Below the pieces are notes generated by a model, which did not search any database, was not told the origin of the DNA, and saw only the letters and a program-made list of their open reading frames with translations. From Massilia sp. BJB1822 (GTDB taxonomy: Bacteria > Pseudomonadota > Gammaproteobacteria > Burkholderiales > Burkholderiaceae_D), in assembly GCF_013369485.1 (NCBI RefSeq), contig NZ_JABWEB010000009.1, positions 62,001 to 126,000 of the forward strand: 64,000 bases of DNA. The letters run 5' to 3'. Numbering within the stretch: position 1 is the first letter of the stretch; every line of letters starts with the position of its first letter. Below are positions 42,770 through 52,189 of the stretch, piece by piece. The translations under genes and the position numbers were made by a program.

Positions 42770-42999
42770 CTGACCATGCGTATCGTGGTGACCGCCGCAG
42801 TGATCGCGGCGGCGGCCAAAGCTGTGGAGGTGGCGACAAACCACTTGATGAGACGGTTTTCCGTCTTCATCAAATCTTCCCGCGTCGCATAATTCGACTT
42901 AATCACCGCGACGTCCTTCTCCAGAGTGCCCAAGCGCTGATCAAAGGAGCCAAACCGCTGTTCCAGCGTACTCTGGCAAGCTGCCTGAGGCTCATCCAT
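42766..42999 (-). CDS. Small coiled-coil protein with C-terminal membrane helix
   Basis: The 77-residue protein has an amphipathic coiled-coil half (LEQRFGSFDQRLGTLEKDVAVIK), then NYATREDLMKTENRLIKWF, and a C-terminal hydrophobic helix (VATSTALAAAAITAAVTTI). The layout resembles small DUF1640/CCDC90-like bacterial proteins. It converges on mutY and shares its stop region. Function unknown; the gene looks real because length, start and hydrophobicity are coherent. Confidence 0.65.
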   Translation of the reverse strand: MDEPQAACQSTLEQRFGSFDQRLGTLEKDVAVIKSNYATREDLMKTENRLIKWFVATSTALAAAAITAAVTTIRMVS

Positions 43000-43088
43000 G
43001 ATCGCTCCCCAAAGTCGAACCGCAATGCTTCATCATCGTCCGCGCAAGCGGCAAGGTCAAGCGGGATAGATGGCCGTTTTGACCTGGA

Positions 43089-44219
43089 TCAGAGTTCTTC
43101 CAAAGAGTACAGCCGGCGGTGCACCTGGATCGCGTAGCGGTCGGTCATGCCGGCGATGTAGTCGGCGATGCGGCGCGCCTGCAGGCTGGCGTCGCCCGAC
43201 GGTTCGCGGTAATCGGGCGGCAGCAGGAAGGCGTCGGCGGTGAAGGCGTCGTACAGCTCGCGCAGCATGCGGCTCGCTTTCAGGCGCATGCGGTTGACCT
43301 TGTAGTGGCGGTAGAGATTCTCGCGCAGGAAGCGCTTGAGTTCCGTCGCGTCCTTGCGCATCTGGTCGGAGAAGCGGATCAGCGGCGGCGCGGCGCGCAC
43401 CTCGTCGATGCTGCGCGGCGCGGCTTCGCGGATACGTTCGCCGGAGGTGGCGATCAGATCGTCGGCCAGGGCCGTGATCAGGCGGCGCAGAGTTTCGTAA
43501 ATGGCGCGGCGGCCGGCCAGGCCGGGATACACCGTCTGCACCTCGCGCCACAGGCGGGCGAAGAAATCCACCTGCTCCAGCTGGGCGATGCTGATCAGGC
43601 CCGAACGCAGGCCATCGTCGATATCGTGGCTGTTGTAGGCGATTTCGTCGGCCAGATTGGTGAGCTGGGCTTCCAGCGAAGGCTGGCTGCGGTCGAGGAA
43701 GCGCTGCGCCACCTCGCCCAGCAGGCGCGCATTGTTCAGCGAACAGTGCTTGAGGATGCCCTCGCGCGTTTCGAACATCAGATTCAGGCCGTCGAAGGCG
43801 CCGTACTGCTGCTCCAGCTGGTCAACCACGCGCAAGCTTTGCAGATTGTGTTCGAAGCCGCCATGCTCCTTCATGCACTCGTTCAGCACATCCTGGCCCA
43901 CATGGCCGAAGGGGGTGTGGCCCAGGTCATGGGCCAGGGCGATGGCTTCCACCAGGTCTTCGTTCAGGCGCAGATTGCGCGCCAGCGAGCGGCCGATCTG
44001 GGCCACTTCCAGGCTGTGCGTGAGGCGGGTGCGGAACAGATCACCCTCGTGGTTGAGGAAGACCTGGGTCTTGTATTCCAGCCGGCGGAAAGCGGTGGAA
44101 TGGATGATGCGGTCGCGGTCGCGCTGGAACTGGCTGCGCGAGGCATGCGGGGTTTCCGGGACGCGGCGGCCGCGCCCCAGGTCCGAATGCGCGGCGTAAG
44201 GGGCGAGGCTTTCTTCCAT
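43089..44219 (-). CDS. dgt: Deoxyguanosinetriphosphate triphosphohydrolase-like protein
   Basis: HD-domain dNTPase of 376 residues. The N-terminal SRSQFQRDRDRIIHSTAFRR and the metal site (HSLEVAQIGRSL, ALAHDLGHTPFGHVGQ, DEIAYNSHDIDDGL) match the dGTPase-like type-2 family. Members hydrolyse dNTPs to nucleoside and triphosphate. It follows the fused aroKB gene by 12 bp, the usual aroK-aroB-dgt order. Confidence 0.94.
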   Translation of the reverse strand: MEESLAPYAAHSDLGRGRRVPETPHASRSQFQRDRDRIIHSTAFRRLEYKTQVFLNHEGDLFRTRLTHSLEVAQIGRSLARNLRLNEDLVEAIALAHDLGHTPFGHVGQDVLNECMKEHGGFEHNLQSLRVVDQLEQQYGAFDGLNLMFETREGILKHCSLNNARLLGEVAQRFLDRSQPSLEAQLTNLADEIAYNSHDIDDGLRSGLISIAQLEQVDFFARLWREVQTVYPGLAGRRAIYETLRRLITALADDLIATSGERIREAAPRSIDEVRAAPPLIRFSDQMRKDATELKRFLRENLYRHYKVNRMRLKASRMLRELYDAFTADAFLLPPDYREPSGDASLQARRIADYIAGMTDRYAIQVHRRLYSLEEL

Positions 44220-44231
44220 GGTGACTCCGGC

Positions 44232-45878
44232 TTAACGCACGCAAGCGGCGATGGTATCGAGCAGCAGCTCCTGCGGCGCGGTGGTGATGCAGGGACTGCC
44301 CACCGGTTTCAGCAGGATGAACTTGATGGCGCCGCCCTCGTTCTTCTTGTCGACTTCCATCAGTTCCTGCCAGCGCTGGGTGCCCAGGTCGGGCGCCTGC
44401 ACCGGCAGGCCGGCGGCGGCCACCAGGGCGCGCATGCGCGCCACGGCCTCGGCATCGATAAAGCCCATGCGCTGCGACAGCTCGGCCGCCATCACCATGC
44501 CGCAGCCGACGGCTTCGCCATGCAGCCAGGCGCCATAGCCCATGCCCGCCTCGATGGCGTGGCCGAAGGTGTGGCCGAAATTCAGAATGGCGCGCAGACC
44601 GCCTTCGCGCTCGTCCTGGCGCACCACGTCGGACTTGATTTCGCAGGAGCGGGCGATGGCATAAGCCAGGGCGCCCTTGTCGCGCGCCATCAGCTTGCCG
44701 ATATTCGCTTCGATCCAGTCGAAGAAGGCGGCGTCGATGATGGCGCCATGCTTGATGACTTCCGCCAGACCGGCCGACAGTTCGCGGTCGGGCAGGGTTT
44801 CCAGGGTCGAGGTATCGGCCAGCACCACTTGCGGCTGATAGAACGCGCCGATCATATTCTTGCCCAGCGGGTGGTTGATGCCGGTCTTGCCGCCCACCGA
44901 GGAATCGACCTGGGACAGCAGCGTGGTCGGCACCTGGATAAAGTCCACGCCGCGCATATAGCTGGCGGCGGCAAAGCCGGTCATGTCGCCGATCACGCCG
45001 CCGCCGAGGGCGATCAGGGTGGTCTTGCGGTCGCATTTATTGGCCAGCAGCGCATCGAAGATTTTCATCAGGCTGGACCAGTTCTTGAATTCCTCGCCAT
45101 CTTCGAGCACGATGGAGATGACTTCCTTGCCGGCGGCGGCCAGCGGCACGCTCACGCGCTCCAGATACAAGGGCGCCACGGTGGTATTGCTGACGATGGC
45201 GACCTTGCCGCCGGCCACATGGCGCAGCAGCAGGGAGGGATCGTCCAGCAGGGCCGGGCCGATGGAGATCGGGTAGCTGCGCTCGCCCAGATCGACATTG
45301 AGAAGGATGTTGGATTGTTCGTTCATCGAGGGTTCCGCCTGCGTGACACAGTTCGGCGCCGCCTCGCAGGCCAGCGCGTCGAGCTGGTTCATAATAATCT
45401 GAACCATCGATTGTACGTTAGGACGGCCGGTATCGATCACCAGATCTGCCATTTCCAGGTAGAGCGGTTCGCGCTGCGCCATCAAGTCTTCCAGCTTCTT
45501 GCGCGGATCGGCCGTCTGCAGCAGGGGGCGGTTCTTGTCATGGCTGGTGCGCGCCAGGATGCTGTTGATGCTGGCGCGCAGATAGATCACCGTGCCGCGC
45601 TCGCGCAGCACGGCGCGGTTGTCGGGATTGAGGATGGCGCCGCCGCCTGTGGCCAGCACAATACCCTCCTCCGCCGTCAGATCGCGGATCACTTCGGCTT
45701 CGCGGCGGCGGAAACTTTGTTCGCCTTCGATCTCGAAGATCAAGGGGATGGATGCGCCGGTGCGCGACTCGATCTCGTGATCGGAATCGACGAAGCGCAT
45801 GCCCAGTTTGCGGGCGAGGATGCGGCCAATGGTCGTTTTCCCCGCCCCCATCAGTCCTACCAAAAACACATTTTGCAT
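44232..45878 (-). CDS. aroKB: Fused shikimate kinase/3-dehydroquinate synthase (AroK-AroB)
   Basis: A single 548-residue frame joins two shikimate-pathway enzymes. Residues 1-175 are shikimate kinase: Walker A GLMGAGKT (8-15), DSDHEIE, and the shikimate-binding TGGGAI loop. Residues 185-548 are 3-dehydroquinate synthase: GGGVIGDMTGFAAASYMRG, SSVGGKTGINHPLGKN, and the zinc-site NFGHTFGHAIE. The join is CVTQAEPSMNEQSN. An internal ATG at 45326 with a weak GGA upstream could also start AroB alone. In relatives the two are usually separate adjacent genes. Confidence 0.9.
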   Translation of the reverse strand: MQNVFLVGLMGAGKTTIGRILARKLGMRFVDSDHEIESRTGASIPLIFEIEGEQSFRRREAEVIRDLTAEEGIVLATGGGAILNPDNRAVLRERGTVIYLRASINSILARTSHDKNRPLLQTADPRKKLEDLMAQREPLYLEMADLVIDTGRPNVQSMVQIIMNQLDALACEAAPNCVTQAEPSMNEQSNILLNVDLGERSYPISIGPALLDDPSLLLRHVAGGKVAIVSNTTVAPLYLERVSVPLAAAGKEVISIVLEDGEEFKNWSSLMKIFDALLANKCDRKTTLIALGGGVIGDMTGFAAASYMRGVDFIQVPTTLLSQVDSSVGGKTGINHPLGKNMIGAFYQPQVVLADTSTLETLPDRELSAGLAEVIKHGAIIDAAFFDWIEANIGKLMARDKGALAYAIARSCEIKSDVVRQDEREGGLRAILNFGHTFGHAIEAGMGYGAWLHGEAVGCGMVMAAELSQRMGFIDAEAVARMRALVAAAGLPVQAPDLGTQRWQELMEVDKKNEGGAIKFILLKPVGSPCITTAPQELLLDTIAACVR

Positions 45879-45888
45879 TCAGCCCCAG

Positions 45889-48090
45889 CTAGTTCGGATT
45901 AGTGCAGACGTTGGCCTTGCCGTATGGGCTGGTCTGCCCCGGCGGTATCAGATCCTTATTATTGTAATCTGTTGCCAGCCCAATCAGGGACACATATCCG
46001 ACATAGCGTGCTTCCGTACCCGCCACCTGGCCGCGGATGGTCATGTCCGCATCGACCCAATACACCCGGTCGCGCGGATAACTAAGAGAAATGGTAGCTT
46101 GACCGCGCGCGTCGCTGACGGCATTGGCGGTGATGGTCAGCGGGATGCCGGGGTCGAGGCGGCCGTTGCCGTTAAGGTCTTTAAAAGTGGAATAAATGCC
46201 GCTACCGTCGCTATCCTCGTTGGCGCACTGCACATACAGCGAGGGCGCCCAGGGGCCGTCCGAACCCAGGAAGTCCAGGAAGCCTTTGTAGTAGAAACGC
46301 GGCTTGATGGAGGCCGTCAGGTTCACGCCCGGCACGGCGGCGCCGGCGGCGTCGCTGACGAAGACCGAGTAATCCATGCGGTAAGTGGCCGGGTCCGGGG
46401 TTTGCACGGTATTGCCGGTGCCGGCCGAAATGAAGAGCGAGCGCCGGCCCACCGTCAGACGGGCAATGGCGCTGGCGTTCGAGCCGCCGATCAGGCGCGC
46501 CATGATCTGCACCCCATCCACCGCCGTGGTGGAGGTGCCGGCCACATAGCTGACCGTGGCCGCGCCGTCGCTGCCGGTGGTGACGACCGAGGGCTGGGTC
46601 AACTGGCCGCCGCTGGGGTCGGCCAGGATGGAGAAGGCCACTTGCGCCCCCTTCACCAGATTGTTCGACACCGCGCCGTCGCGCACCACGGCGCGCAGCG
46701 CCACCTGCTGCGAGCTGCTGCCCGGCGCATTAGCCGCCACCACGGCCGGATCGGCTTGCACATTGATGGTGTCCACGCCCGACAGCGGCGCCACGAATTC
46801 CACCGGGCTTTGCGCGGTGGCGCCGCTAGCGGTATTAGTGACGGTGAGCGTGGCCGGTCCCGGGCTGCTGGCCGACAGGTAGGCGACGCCATTGCCGCCG
46901 CTCAGGGCCAGGGCTCCGCTCAGGATCGAGCTGCAGCCGGCATTGCTATAGAAATTGCCGCGCGAGGTATTCAAGGTCACGGCCGATCCGGTGTCGCTGT
47001 GCACGGCGACCGGGTGGCAGGCGTTGATGACGACGGTCTGGCCGCTGAGCACCGTGACGGTCAGCACCGACGCGCTGACCGTGATCGGGGCCGTAGCCGT
47101 TTCGCCCAGCGCGCGCACCACGATGGTGTCGCCGCCGGCTGCGCTGGCGGTATAGCTCAGAATCAGCTGGCCGGCCGAGTTGGTAACGGCGGCGCCGCCA
47201 TCCTTGACCACGATCTGGTTGATCGACGAGCTGAAGCTGACCGGCTTGCCGATCAGGGCATTGCCGGCCGAGTCGACCAGCTTGACCGTCACATCGCTGC
47301 TGCCGCCCACATTCACCGTGCCGCTGGCATTCACCTGCAGCCGGGTGCCGATCACGTTCACCACGACCGTGGTGGGCGTGGCGCCCTGCACCGAAGCCGT
47401 GACCTTGATGGCGCGCGAGCTGGGATCGCCGCCGGTGCTGAGTTTTTCCGTGACGCGGCCATTGGCGTCGGTGATGCGCGAAGTGGTGGTCAGGCTGCCG
47501 GAATCGGCCGACAGGTCCACCTTCACGCCCGGCATCACGCTGTTGTTGGAATCCTTGACCAGGGCCACCAGGGCGACTTCGGCGCCGGTGGCGCCGGCCG
47601 ACTGCAGGGTGCCGGAATCGGCCGTCAGCACCACGGTGGGCGTGGCCGTCACCACCTTGACGGTGACGGTGTTGGACGTGGCCCCGCCGGCGCTGGCCGT
47701 GATGGTGATATCCCGCGCGCTGGCATCGCCCTTGACATTAAGTTTTTCCACCACCTTGCCGTCGGTATCGGTGACGCGGTTGGTGGCGCTGATATTGCCG
47801 GAGCTGGATTTGAAGCTTACGGTCTCTCCCGGCAGCACATTATTGCTGCCGTCCTTGACCACCGCCGTCAACGTGACTTCGGTGCCGTCCTGGCCGGAGG
47901 AGGGAATTGTGGCGGCGCTGGCCGTCAGCACCACCGTGCTGGCCTTGGAGGGCTGCTGTCCATTGAAATTGGTGCCGGGGGAGCCGCCACCGCCGCCGCA
48001 GGCGGCTATGAGGCTGAGGAGGCTGAACGAGGCCAGCAGGCCAAGCCAGGTGGAGAGTTTCTGCGTGAAGCCAGCTCTGGATGTGCGCAT
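45889..48090 (-). CDS. Lipoprotein with tandem bacterial Ig-like (Big_1/invasin-type) domains
   Basis: The 733-residue protein has a lipobox IAAC with C31 followed by a Gly-rich stretch. Several immunoglobulin-like repeats follow; two near-copies lie at about 48-145 and 146-245, each starting STVVLTA/TVVLTA and ending TVTVKVV/TVVVNVI. The C-terminal part has a Ca-binding-like DLNGNGRLDPG. It lies 30 bp after pilQ and 10 bp before aroKB, on the same strand. A surface adhesin or pilus-associated role is possible but not shown. Confidence 0.85.
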   Translation of the reverse strand: MRTSRAGFTQKLSTWLGLLASFSLLSLIAACGGGGGSPGTNFNGQQPSKASTVVLTASAATIPSSGQDGTEVTLTAVVKDGSNNVLPGETVSFKSSSGNISATNRVTDTDGKVVEKLNVKGDASARDITITASAGGATSNTVTVKVVTATPTVVLTADSGTLQSAGATGAEVALVALVKDSNNSVMPGVKVDLSADSGSLTTTSRITDANGRVTEKLSTGGDPSSRAIKVTASVQGATPTTVVVNVIGTRLQVNASGTVNVGGSSDVTVKLVDSAGNALIGKPVSFSSSINQIVVKDGGAAVTNSAGQLILSYTASAAGGDTIVVRALGETATAPITVSASVLTVTVLSGQTVVINACHPVAVHSDTGSAVTLNTSRGNFYSNAGCSSILSGALALSGGNGVAYLSASSPGPATLTVTNTASGATAQSPVEFVAPLSGVDTINVQADPAVVAANAPGSSSQQVALRAVVRDGAVSNNLVKGAQVAFSILADPSGGQLTQPSVVTTGSDGAATVSYVAGTSTTAVDGVQIMARLIGGSNASAIARLTVGRRSLFISAGTGNTVQTPDPATYRMDYSVFVSDAAGAAVPGVNLTASIKPRFYYKGFLDFLGSDGPWAPSLYVQCANEDSDGSGIYSTFKDLNGNGRLDPGIPLTITANAVSDARGQATISLSYPRDRVYWVDADMTIRGQVAGTEARYVGYVSLIGLATDYNNKDLIPPGQTSPYGKANVCTNPN

Positions 48091-48120
48091 CGGTCTTCCC
48101 TCTCGAATAGACAGCGAAAG

Positions 48121-50352
48121 CTAACGTGCCGACAATCTCTCGGCCACAATCTTGGGCGTGATGAAGACCAGCAGCTCGGTCTTGTCATTGGTACGGCTAT
48201 TGTTGCGGAACAGGAAACCCAGCACCGGCACGTCGCCCAGCATGGGCACCTTGCTGACCGTGTTGCGCTCGATCTGCTGGTAGATCCCGCCCAGCACCAC
48301 CGTGCCGCCGTTTTCCACCATGACCTGGGTCTTCACATGCTTGGTATCGATGGCGAAGCCGGCCCGCGTCTCCTGGCCCACGCTATCCTTGTTCACATCG
48401 ACGTCGATCACCACATTGCCGTCGGGCGTGATCTGCGGCGTTACTTCCAGGCGCAGATTGGCCTTGCGGAAGACGATGGCGGTGGCCCCGCTGCTGGTGG
48501 CGATCTGATAAGGCAGTTCCAGCCCCTGCTCGATGGTGGCAACGGCCTTGTCGGCCGTAACCACGCGCGGACTGGAGACGATCTTGCCGGTGCCGTCGGC
48601 CTCCAGCGCCGACAGTTCCAGGTTGAGGAAGCGGTTGGCGGCCGAGGAGAACAGGCTGATGGCCAGGCTGCCGGCCTGCTGGCCGTTGATGGAGGCGGCA
48701 GGCAGGTTGATGAACTGGCTGTTGGTGTAGCCCTGGTCGGTGCGCGGCGTCTGGCCCAGGATTTCGCCGATGCCCGACATATTGCCGCCGACGCCGATGC
48801 GGGTATTGCCATTGCCGATCTGCCAGCCGGAGTCGCCACCGCGCAGGGTGCGCAGGTCGACGAAACCGAGCTTGGCGCCCAGATTGCGGGTGAAGGAGTC
48901 GCTGGCTTCGACGATGCGCGCTTCGATCAGCACCTGGCGCGTGGCGATATCGGTTTTCTGGATCAGCTTGCGCACATCCTCGATCTTGGAAGCGATATCG
49001 GTGACGAAGAGCTGGTTGGTGCGCGGCTCAATGATAGCGCTGCCGCGCTTGGACAGGATGCGGTTGCGCACATCGGCGCCGCCGTCCAGGCCAAACACGG
49101 TCTTAAAGGATTCGGCCTTCTGGTAATTGAGCTGGAAGATTTCGGACTTGAGCGGTTCCAGGTCGGCGATCTGGGCGCGCTGCTCCAGCTCCAGCTTTTC
49201 CTTGGTCAGCAACTCCTCCTTGGGCGCGATCCACATCACGGAACCGTTCTTGCGCATGTCCAGTCCCTTGGCCTGCAGGATCACGTCGAGCGCCTGGTCC
49301 CAGGGCACTTCCTTCAGGCGCAGGGTCAGGTTGCCGGCCACGCTGTCGCTGGTGATGATGTTCAGACCGGAGATATCGGCAATCGCCTGCAGGGCGGCGC
49401 GCACTTCCACATTCTGGAAATTGAAGGACAGCTTCTCGCCGCGATAGCCCTGGGTACCCTGGGTCAGCTTGTTCGGGTCTTCGCGGATCGGCTTCACGTC
49501 CACCACCAGCTGGGTGTCGCTCTGGTACACGCTCTGTTCCCACAAGCCCTTGGCTTCGACGGTAAGGCGCACATTCTCGCCCTGTGGCACGGCAGTCACA
49601 CGCTGCACCGGCGTGCCGAAGTCGGTCACGTCGATGCGGCGGCGCAGGGTTTCCGGCAGGCCCGTGCGCATGAAGTCGACCACCACGCCGGTCGCGGTCT
49701 GGCGCACGTCGACCGCCACCTGGTTGTTGGGCAGGTCGACCACCACCCTGCCCTCGCCATTGCTGCCGCGCCGGAAATCCAGATCGCGCAGCATCTGCTT
49801 GCCACTCGCCGCAGGCGCTGCCGCGCTTGGCATGGCGGCCGGCTTGGCTACAGGCGGCGCCTGCGCGGCGGCGCCCGGACGCTGGGCAGCACTGGCCGGC
49901 AGGCCGCTGGCGTCGACCGCCGTCGCCACGCCGCCCGAGCCTTCGATGGTGAGGATCACATTATTGCCGTCGACAGCAGTGGCGTAATTCAGGCTGCGCT
50001 TCAAGTTGAAGACCAGGCGCGAACGCTCGCCCACCTGCACCACGGTCACGCTGCGCAGATCGCCCAGGTTCAGCTCCTGCATGGTCTTGCCGGTGGCATT
50101 CACGGTAGTGCCGAAATCGAGCGCGATGCGTGAGGGATTGGTGATGGCGAAGCCGAGCGGCGGTTTTTCCGGCGCGTTGCGCAAGGCAATCTTGACGATC
50201 ACATTGGAACCCTGCAGGTTGGCCGTGATCGATTCGATGGCATTGCCGGCCTGCGCCAGGGCAGGCGCAGGGGCCAGGGCCGCGGCGCCGAGCAGCGCCA
50301 GCGTGGCGCCGGCGCGGCGCAGTCCCCGCGCCAGGGTGTGGATGGCGGTCAT
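48121..50352 (-). CDS. pilQ: Type IV pilus secretin PilQ
   Basis: Outer-membrane channel for the type IV pilus. The 743 residues include a signal peptide (ending PALAQA), two AMIN peptidoglycan-binding domains (about 35-135 and 190-300), an STN domain (YRGEKLSFNFQNVEVRAALQ), and the secretin beta-barrel with VENGGTVVLGGIYQQ and the conserved C-terminal VPMLGDVPVLGFLFRN. Its start overlaps the pilP stop. Confidence 0.95.
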   Translation of the reverse strand: MTAIHTLARGLRRAGATLALLGAAALAPAPALAQAGNAIESITANLQGSNVIVKIALRNAPEKPPLGFAITNPSRIALDFGTTVNATGKTMQELNLGDLRSVTVVQVGERSRLVFNLKRSLNYATAVDGNNVILTIEGSGGVATAVDASGLPASAAQRPGAAAQAPPVAKPAAMPSAAAPAASGKQMLRDLDFRRGSNGEGRVVVDLPNNQVAVDVRQTATGVVVDFMRTGLPETLRRRIDVTDFGTPVQRVTAVPQGENVRLTVEAKGLWEQSVYQSDTQLVVDVKPIREDPNKLTQGTQGYRGEKLSFNFQNVEVRAALQAIADISGLNIITSDSVAGNLTLRLKEVPWDQALDVILQAKGLDMRKNGSVMWIAPKEELLTKEKLELEQRAQIADLEPLKSEIFQLNYQKAESFKTVFGLDGGADVRNRILSKRGSAIIEPRTNQLFVTDIASKIEDVRKLIQKTDIATRQVLIEARIVEASDSFTRNLGAKLGFVDLRTLRGGDSGWQIGNGNTRIGVGGNMSGIGEILGQTPRTDQGYTNSQFINLPAASINGQQAGSLAISLFSSAANRFLNLELSALEADGTGKIVSSPRVVTADKAVATIEQGLELPYQIATSSGATAIVFRKANLRLEVTPQITPDGNVVIDVDVNKDSVGQETRAGFAIDTKHVKTQVMVENGGTVVLGGIYQQIERNTVSKVPMLGDVPVLGFLFRNNSRTNDKTELLVFITPKIVAERLSAR

Positions 50353-50879
50353 GGCTTGCTCTCCTTCTCCTGCAACTCCAGCTTCGACGTGCGTTCGACC
50401 CAGTCGCCGGCCGCATCCTGTACGATTTCCTTCACATTCACCGCCTCTTCCGTGATGCCGGTGACCAGGCCAAAGTTCTGGCCTAGATGCTGCCCGGCCT
50501 GCACGTGATGGATGGCGCGGTCAATCTGCAGCAGCGCGTAGGTGGTGCGGTCTTTCTGCAGAATGCCCACCATTTTCATGGTATCGAGCGGGAAGCTCTC
50601 CAGGAATTCCTTGCGCCGCTGCATATCGGGCTGGATGCCGCCGCCGGAACGGCTCTTGGCCAGCTCGATCAGCAGCTTGGCGGGGCTGAAGGGATCGGGC
50701 GCGTCGGCCGAGGCATAGGCGAAGGGGATGAAGGTCTTGGGCTCGGCCAGGGGCGGCACCGCCACCTTGGTCTGGGCGTCGATTTCCTTCATCCACTGCC
50801 GCACTTCCTGCTCGTCGCTGTCGCCGCAGGCACCCAGCAGCGGCAGCAGCAAGGCCAGACAGGCGGCGCGCGCGTTCAT
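50349..50879 (-). CDS. pilP: Type IV pilus assembly lipoprotein PilP
   Basis: Inner-membrane lipoprotein that links PilNO to the PilQ secretin. The 176 residues have lipobox LGAC with C18 and the PilP domain (PFAYASADAPDPFSPAKLL, FPLDTMKMVGILQKDRTTYAL). It overlaps pilO and pilQ by 4 bp, so translation is coupled. Confidence 0.93.
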   Translation of the reverse strand: MNARAACLALLLPLLGACGDSDEQEVRQWMKEIDAQTKVAVPPLAEPKTFIPFAYASADAPDPFSPAKLLIELAKSRSGGGIQPDMQRRKEFLESFPLDTMKMVGILQKDRTTYALLQIDRAIHHVQAGQHLGQNFGLVTGITEEAVNVKEIVQDAAGDWVERTSKLELQEKESKP

Positions 50880-51538
50880 TTCTTATTCCCCTTCTTCTTG
50901 TCGGCCGCCGCCTTGCGCTGCGCCGCCACTTCTTCCTGGTCCAGGTAGCGGAAGGTCTTGGCCACCGCTTCCAGCACCAGGGAGCCATCCTTGGCCGTGT
51001 TCAGGTTCATATTGTTAAGGGTGACGATGCGCGGCAGATTGGCCATATCGCCGGCGAAGGAACCGATGTCGTGGTAGCGCCCCGCCACCTTGATATCGAT
51101 GGGCAGCTCGGCGTAATAATCCTTGACCACCACCTGGCCGGGGCGGAACAGCTCGAACTGCAGGCCGCGTCCCAGGCCGGCCTGGTTGATGTCGGACAGC
51201 AGGGCCGCCATCTCGGCCTTGCTCGGCAACTGCTTCTCCAGCCGCACCACATACTGGTCGACCTGCTGCTTTTGCGCGATCAGGGCGTCGAGATTGACGG
51301 CCTGCGCCACCTTGATCTTGTACTCGTCGCGCAGCTTGAGTTCGCGCGCGGCGCCGGTCTCCTGCTCCTCGAACTGGCCGCTCCAGTAGCCGAAGTAACC
51401 CAGCACCAGCACCGCCACCGTCACGCCGAAGGCGCACAGCAGGCGCGGCGCCAGCGGCCACTGGCCCGGATGCACGCCTTGCAGGCCGCGGAACTGCGCC
51501 GCCAGTGTCTCTCCCAGTTGTTTCAGGTCGGTCGCCAT
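50876..51538 (-). CDS. pilO: Type IV pilus inner-membrane protein PilO
   Basis: The 220 residues comprise a short cytoplasmic part, one membrane helix (LLCAFGVTVAVLVLGYFGYW), a coiled coil and a ferredoxin-like periplasmic domain (INQAGLGRGLQFELFRPG). It dimerises with PilN to align PilM and PilP. It ends in a Lys-rich tail (DKKKGNKK). Confidence 0.93.
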   Translation of the reverse strand: MATDLKQLGETLAAQFRGLQGVHPGQWPLAPRLLCAFGVTVAVLVLGYFGYWSGQFEEQETGAARELKLRDEYKIKVAQAVNLDALIAQKQQVDQYVVRLEKQLPSKAEMAALLSDINQAGLGRGLQFELFRPGQVVVKDYYAELPIDIKVAGRYHDIGSFAGDMANLPRIVTLNNMNLNTAKDGSLVLEAVAKTFRYLDQEEVAAQRKAAADKKKGNKK

Positions 51539-51550
51539 ATGCGCTTTGCC

Positions 51551-52189
51551 TCAGGGTTGGGCCGCCTTGGCCGCATTGCCGGCGCCGCCGGGCTTGACGC
51601 CGGGACTGCCCTCTTCCGGCTTGTCCTTGTCGCGCGGGCGCTTGATGCTGACGATCAGGTTGAACTCCACCACCTTTTTCGTGCTCTTGCCCTGCGCCAG
51701 ATTGGCCGCCCGCACTTCGATCAGGTCGGGCTTTTCCAGCCAGGGCGAGGCGCCCGCCAGATTGCGCAGCAGTTCCGAGACGCGTTCTTGCGACTGCGCA
51801 TAGCCACCCACCGTGACGCGCTGGCCGTCCTGCTTGAAGCCTTTCAGGTAGACGCCGGACGGGGTCTGCTTGACCAGTTCATCGAGCAGATACACCGGCT
51901 GGTTGCGGTCGCCCTGCAAATCCTCGACCGCCTGCTGGCGCGCCTTGAGCGCCTCGATTTCCTGCTTCAGGGTGGCGATGGTGGCGATCTTCTTGTCCAG
52001 TTCCACGATGGCTTTTTTCAGCACCTCGTTGCGCTGATCCTGAATAGCGATGGCGCGCGCGTTATAGCCGCCCACCAGCAGCACCAGCGCAACGCCCAGC
52101 AAGCCGCCCAGGGTCAAGAGGGCGAAGAAGGCGGCCTTCCTCTGCTTGCGTTTTTCCTCGCGGTGCGGGAGCAGGTTGATGCGTATCAT
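51551..52189 (-). CDS. pilN: Type IV pilus inner-membrane protein PilN
   Basis: The 212 residues begin with the conserved cytoplasmic PilM-binding peptide (MIRINLLPHREEKRKQRK). A membrane helix (FFALLTLGGLLGVALVLLVGG), a coiled coil and a periplasmic domain follow. Its ATG shares a base with the pilM stop. Confidence 0.94.
   Translation of the reverse strand: MIRINLLPHREEKRKQRKAAFFALLTLGGLLGVALVLLVGGYNARAIAIQDQRNEVLKKAIVELDKKIATIATLKQEIEALKARQQAVEDLQGDRNQPVYLLDELVKQTPSGVYLKGFKQDGQRVTVGGYAQSQERVSELLRNLAGASPWLEKPDLIEVRAANLAQGKSTKKVVEFNLIVSIKRPRDKDKPEEGSPGVKPGGAGNAAKAAQP

Noticed and set aside
43119..45902. 927-codon open frame on the plus strand opposite dgt and aroKB
   Set aside because: Antisense shadow of dgt and aroKB with the same compositional bias and no domain.
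47000..48000. Repetitive DNA in the Ig-like gene considered as a CRISPR array or tandem repeat locus
   Set aside because: The periodicity is about 290 bp and follows protein domain repeats; there are no short identical repeats with unique spacers.
45799..50133. 1444-codon open frame on the plus strand opposite the Ig-like, pilQ and aroKB genes
   Set aside because: It is antisense to three well-supported genes, rich in His/Arg/Ala/Gln/Gly low complexity, and has no recognisable domain. Long antisense frames are expected at high third-position GC.
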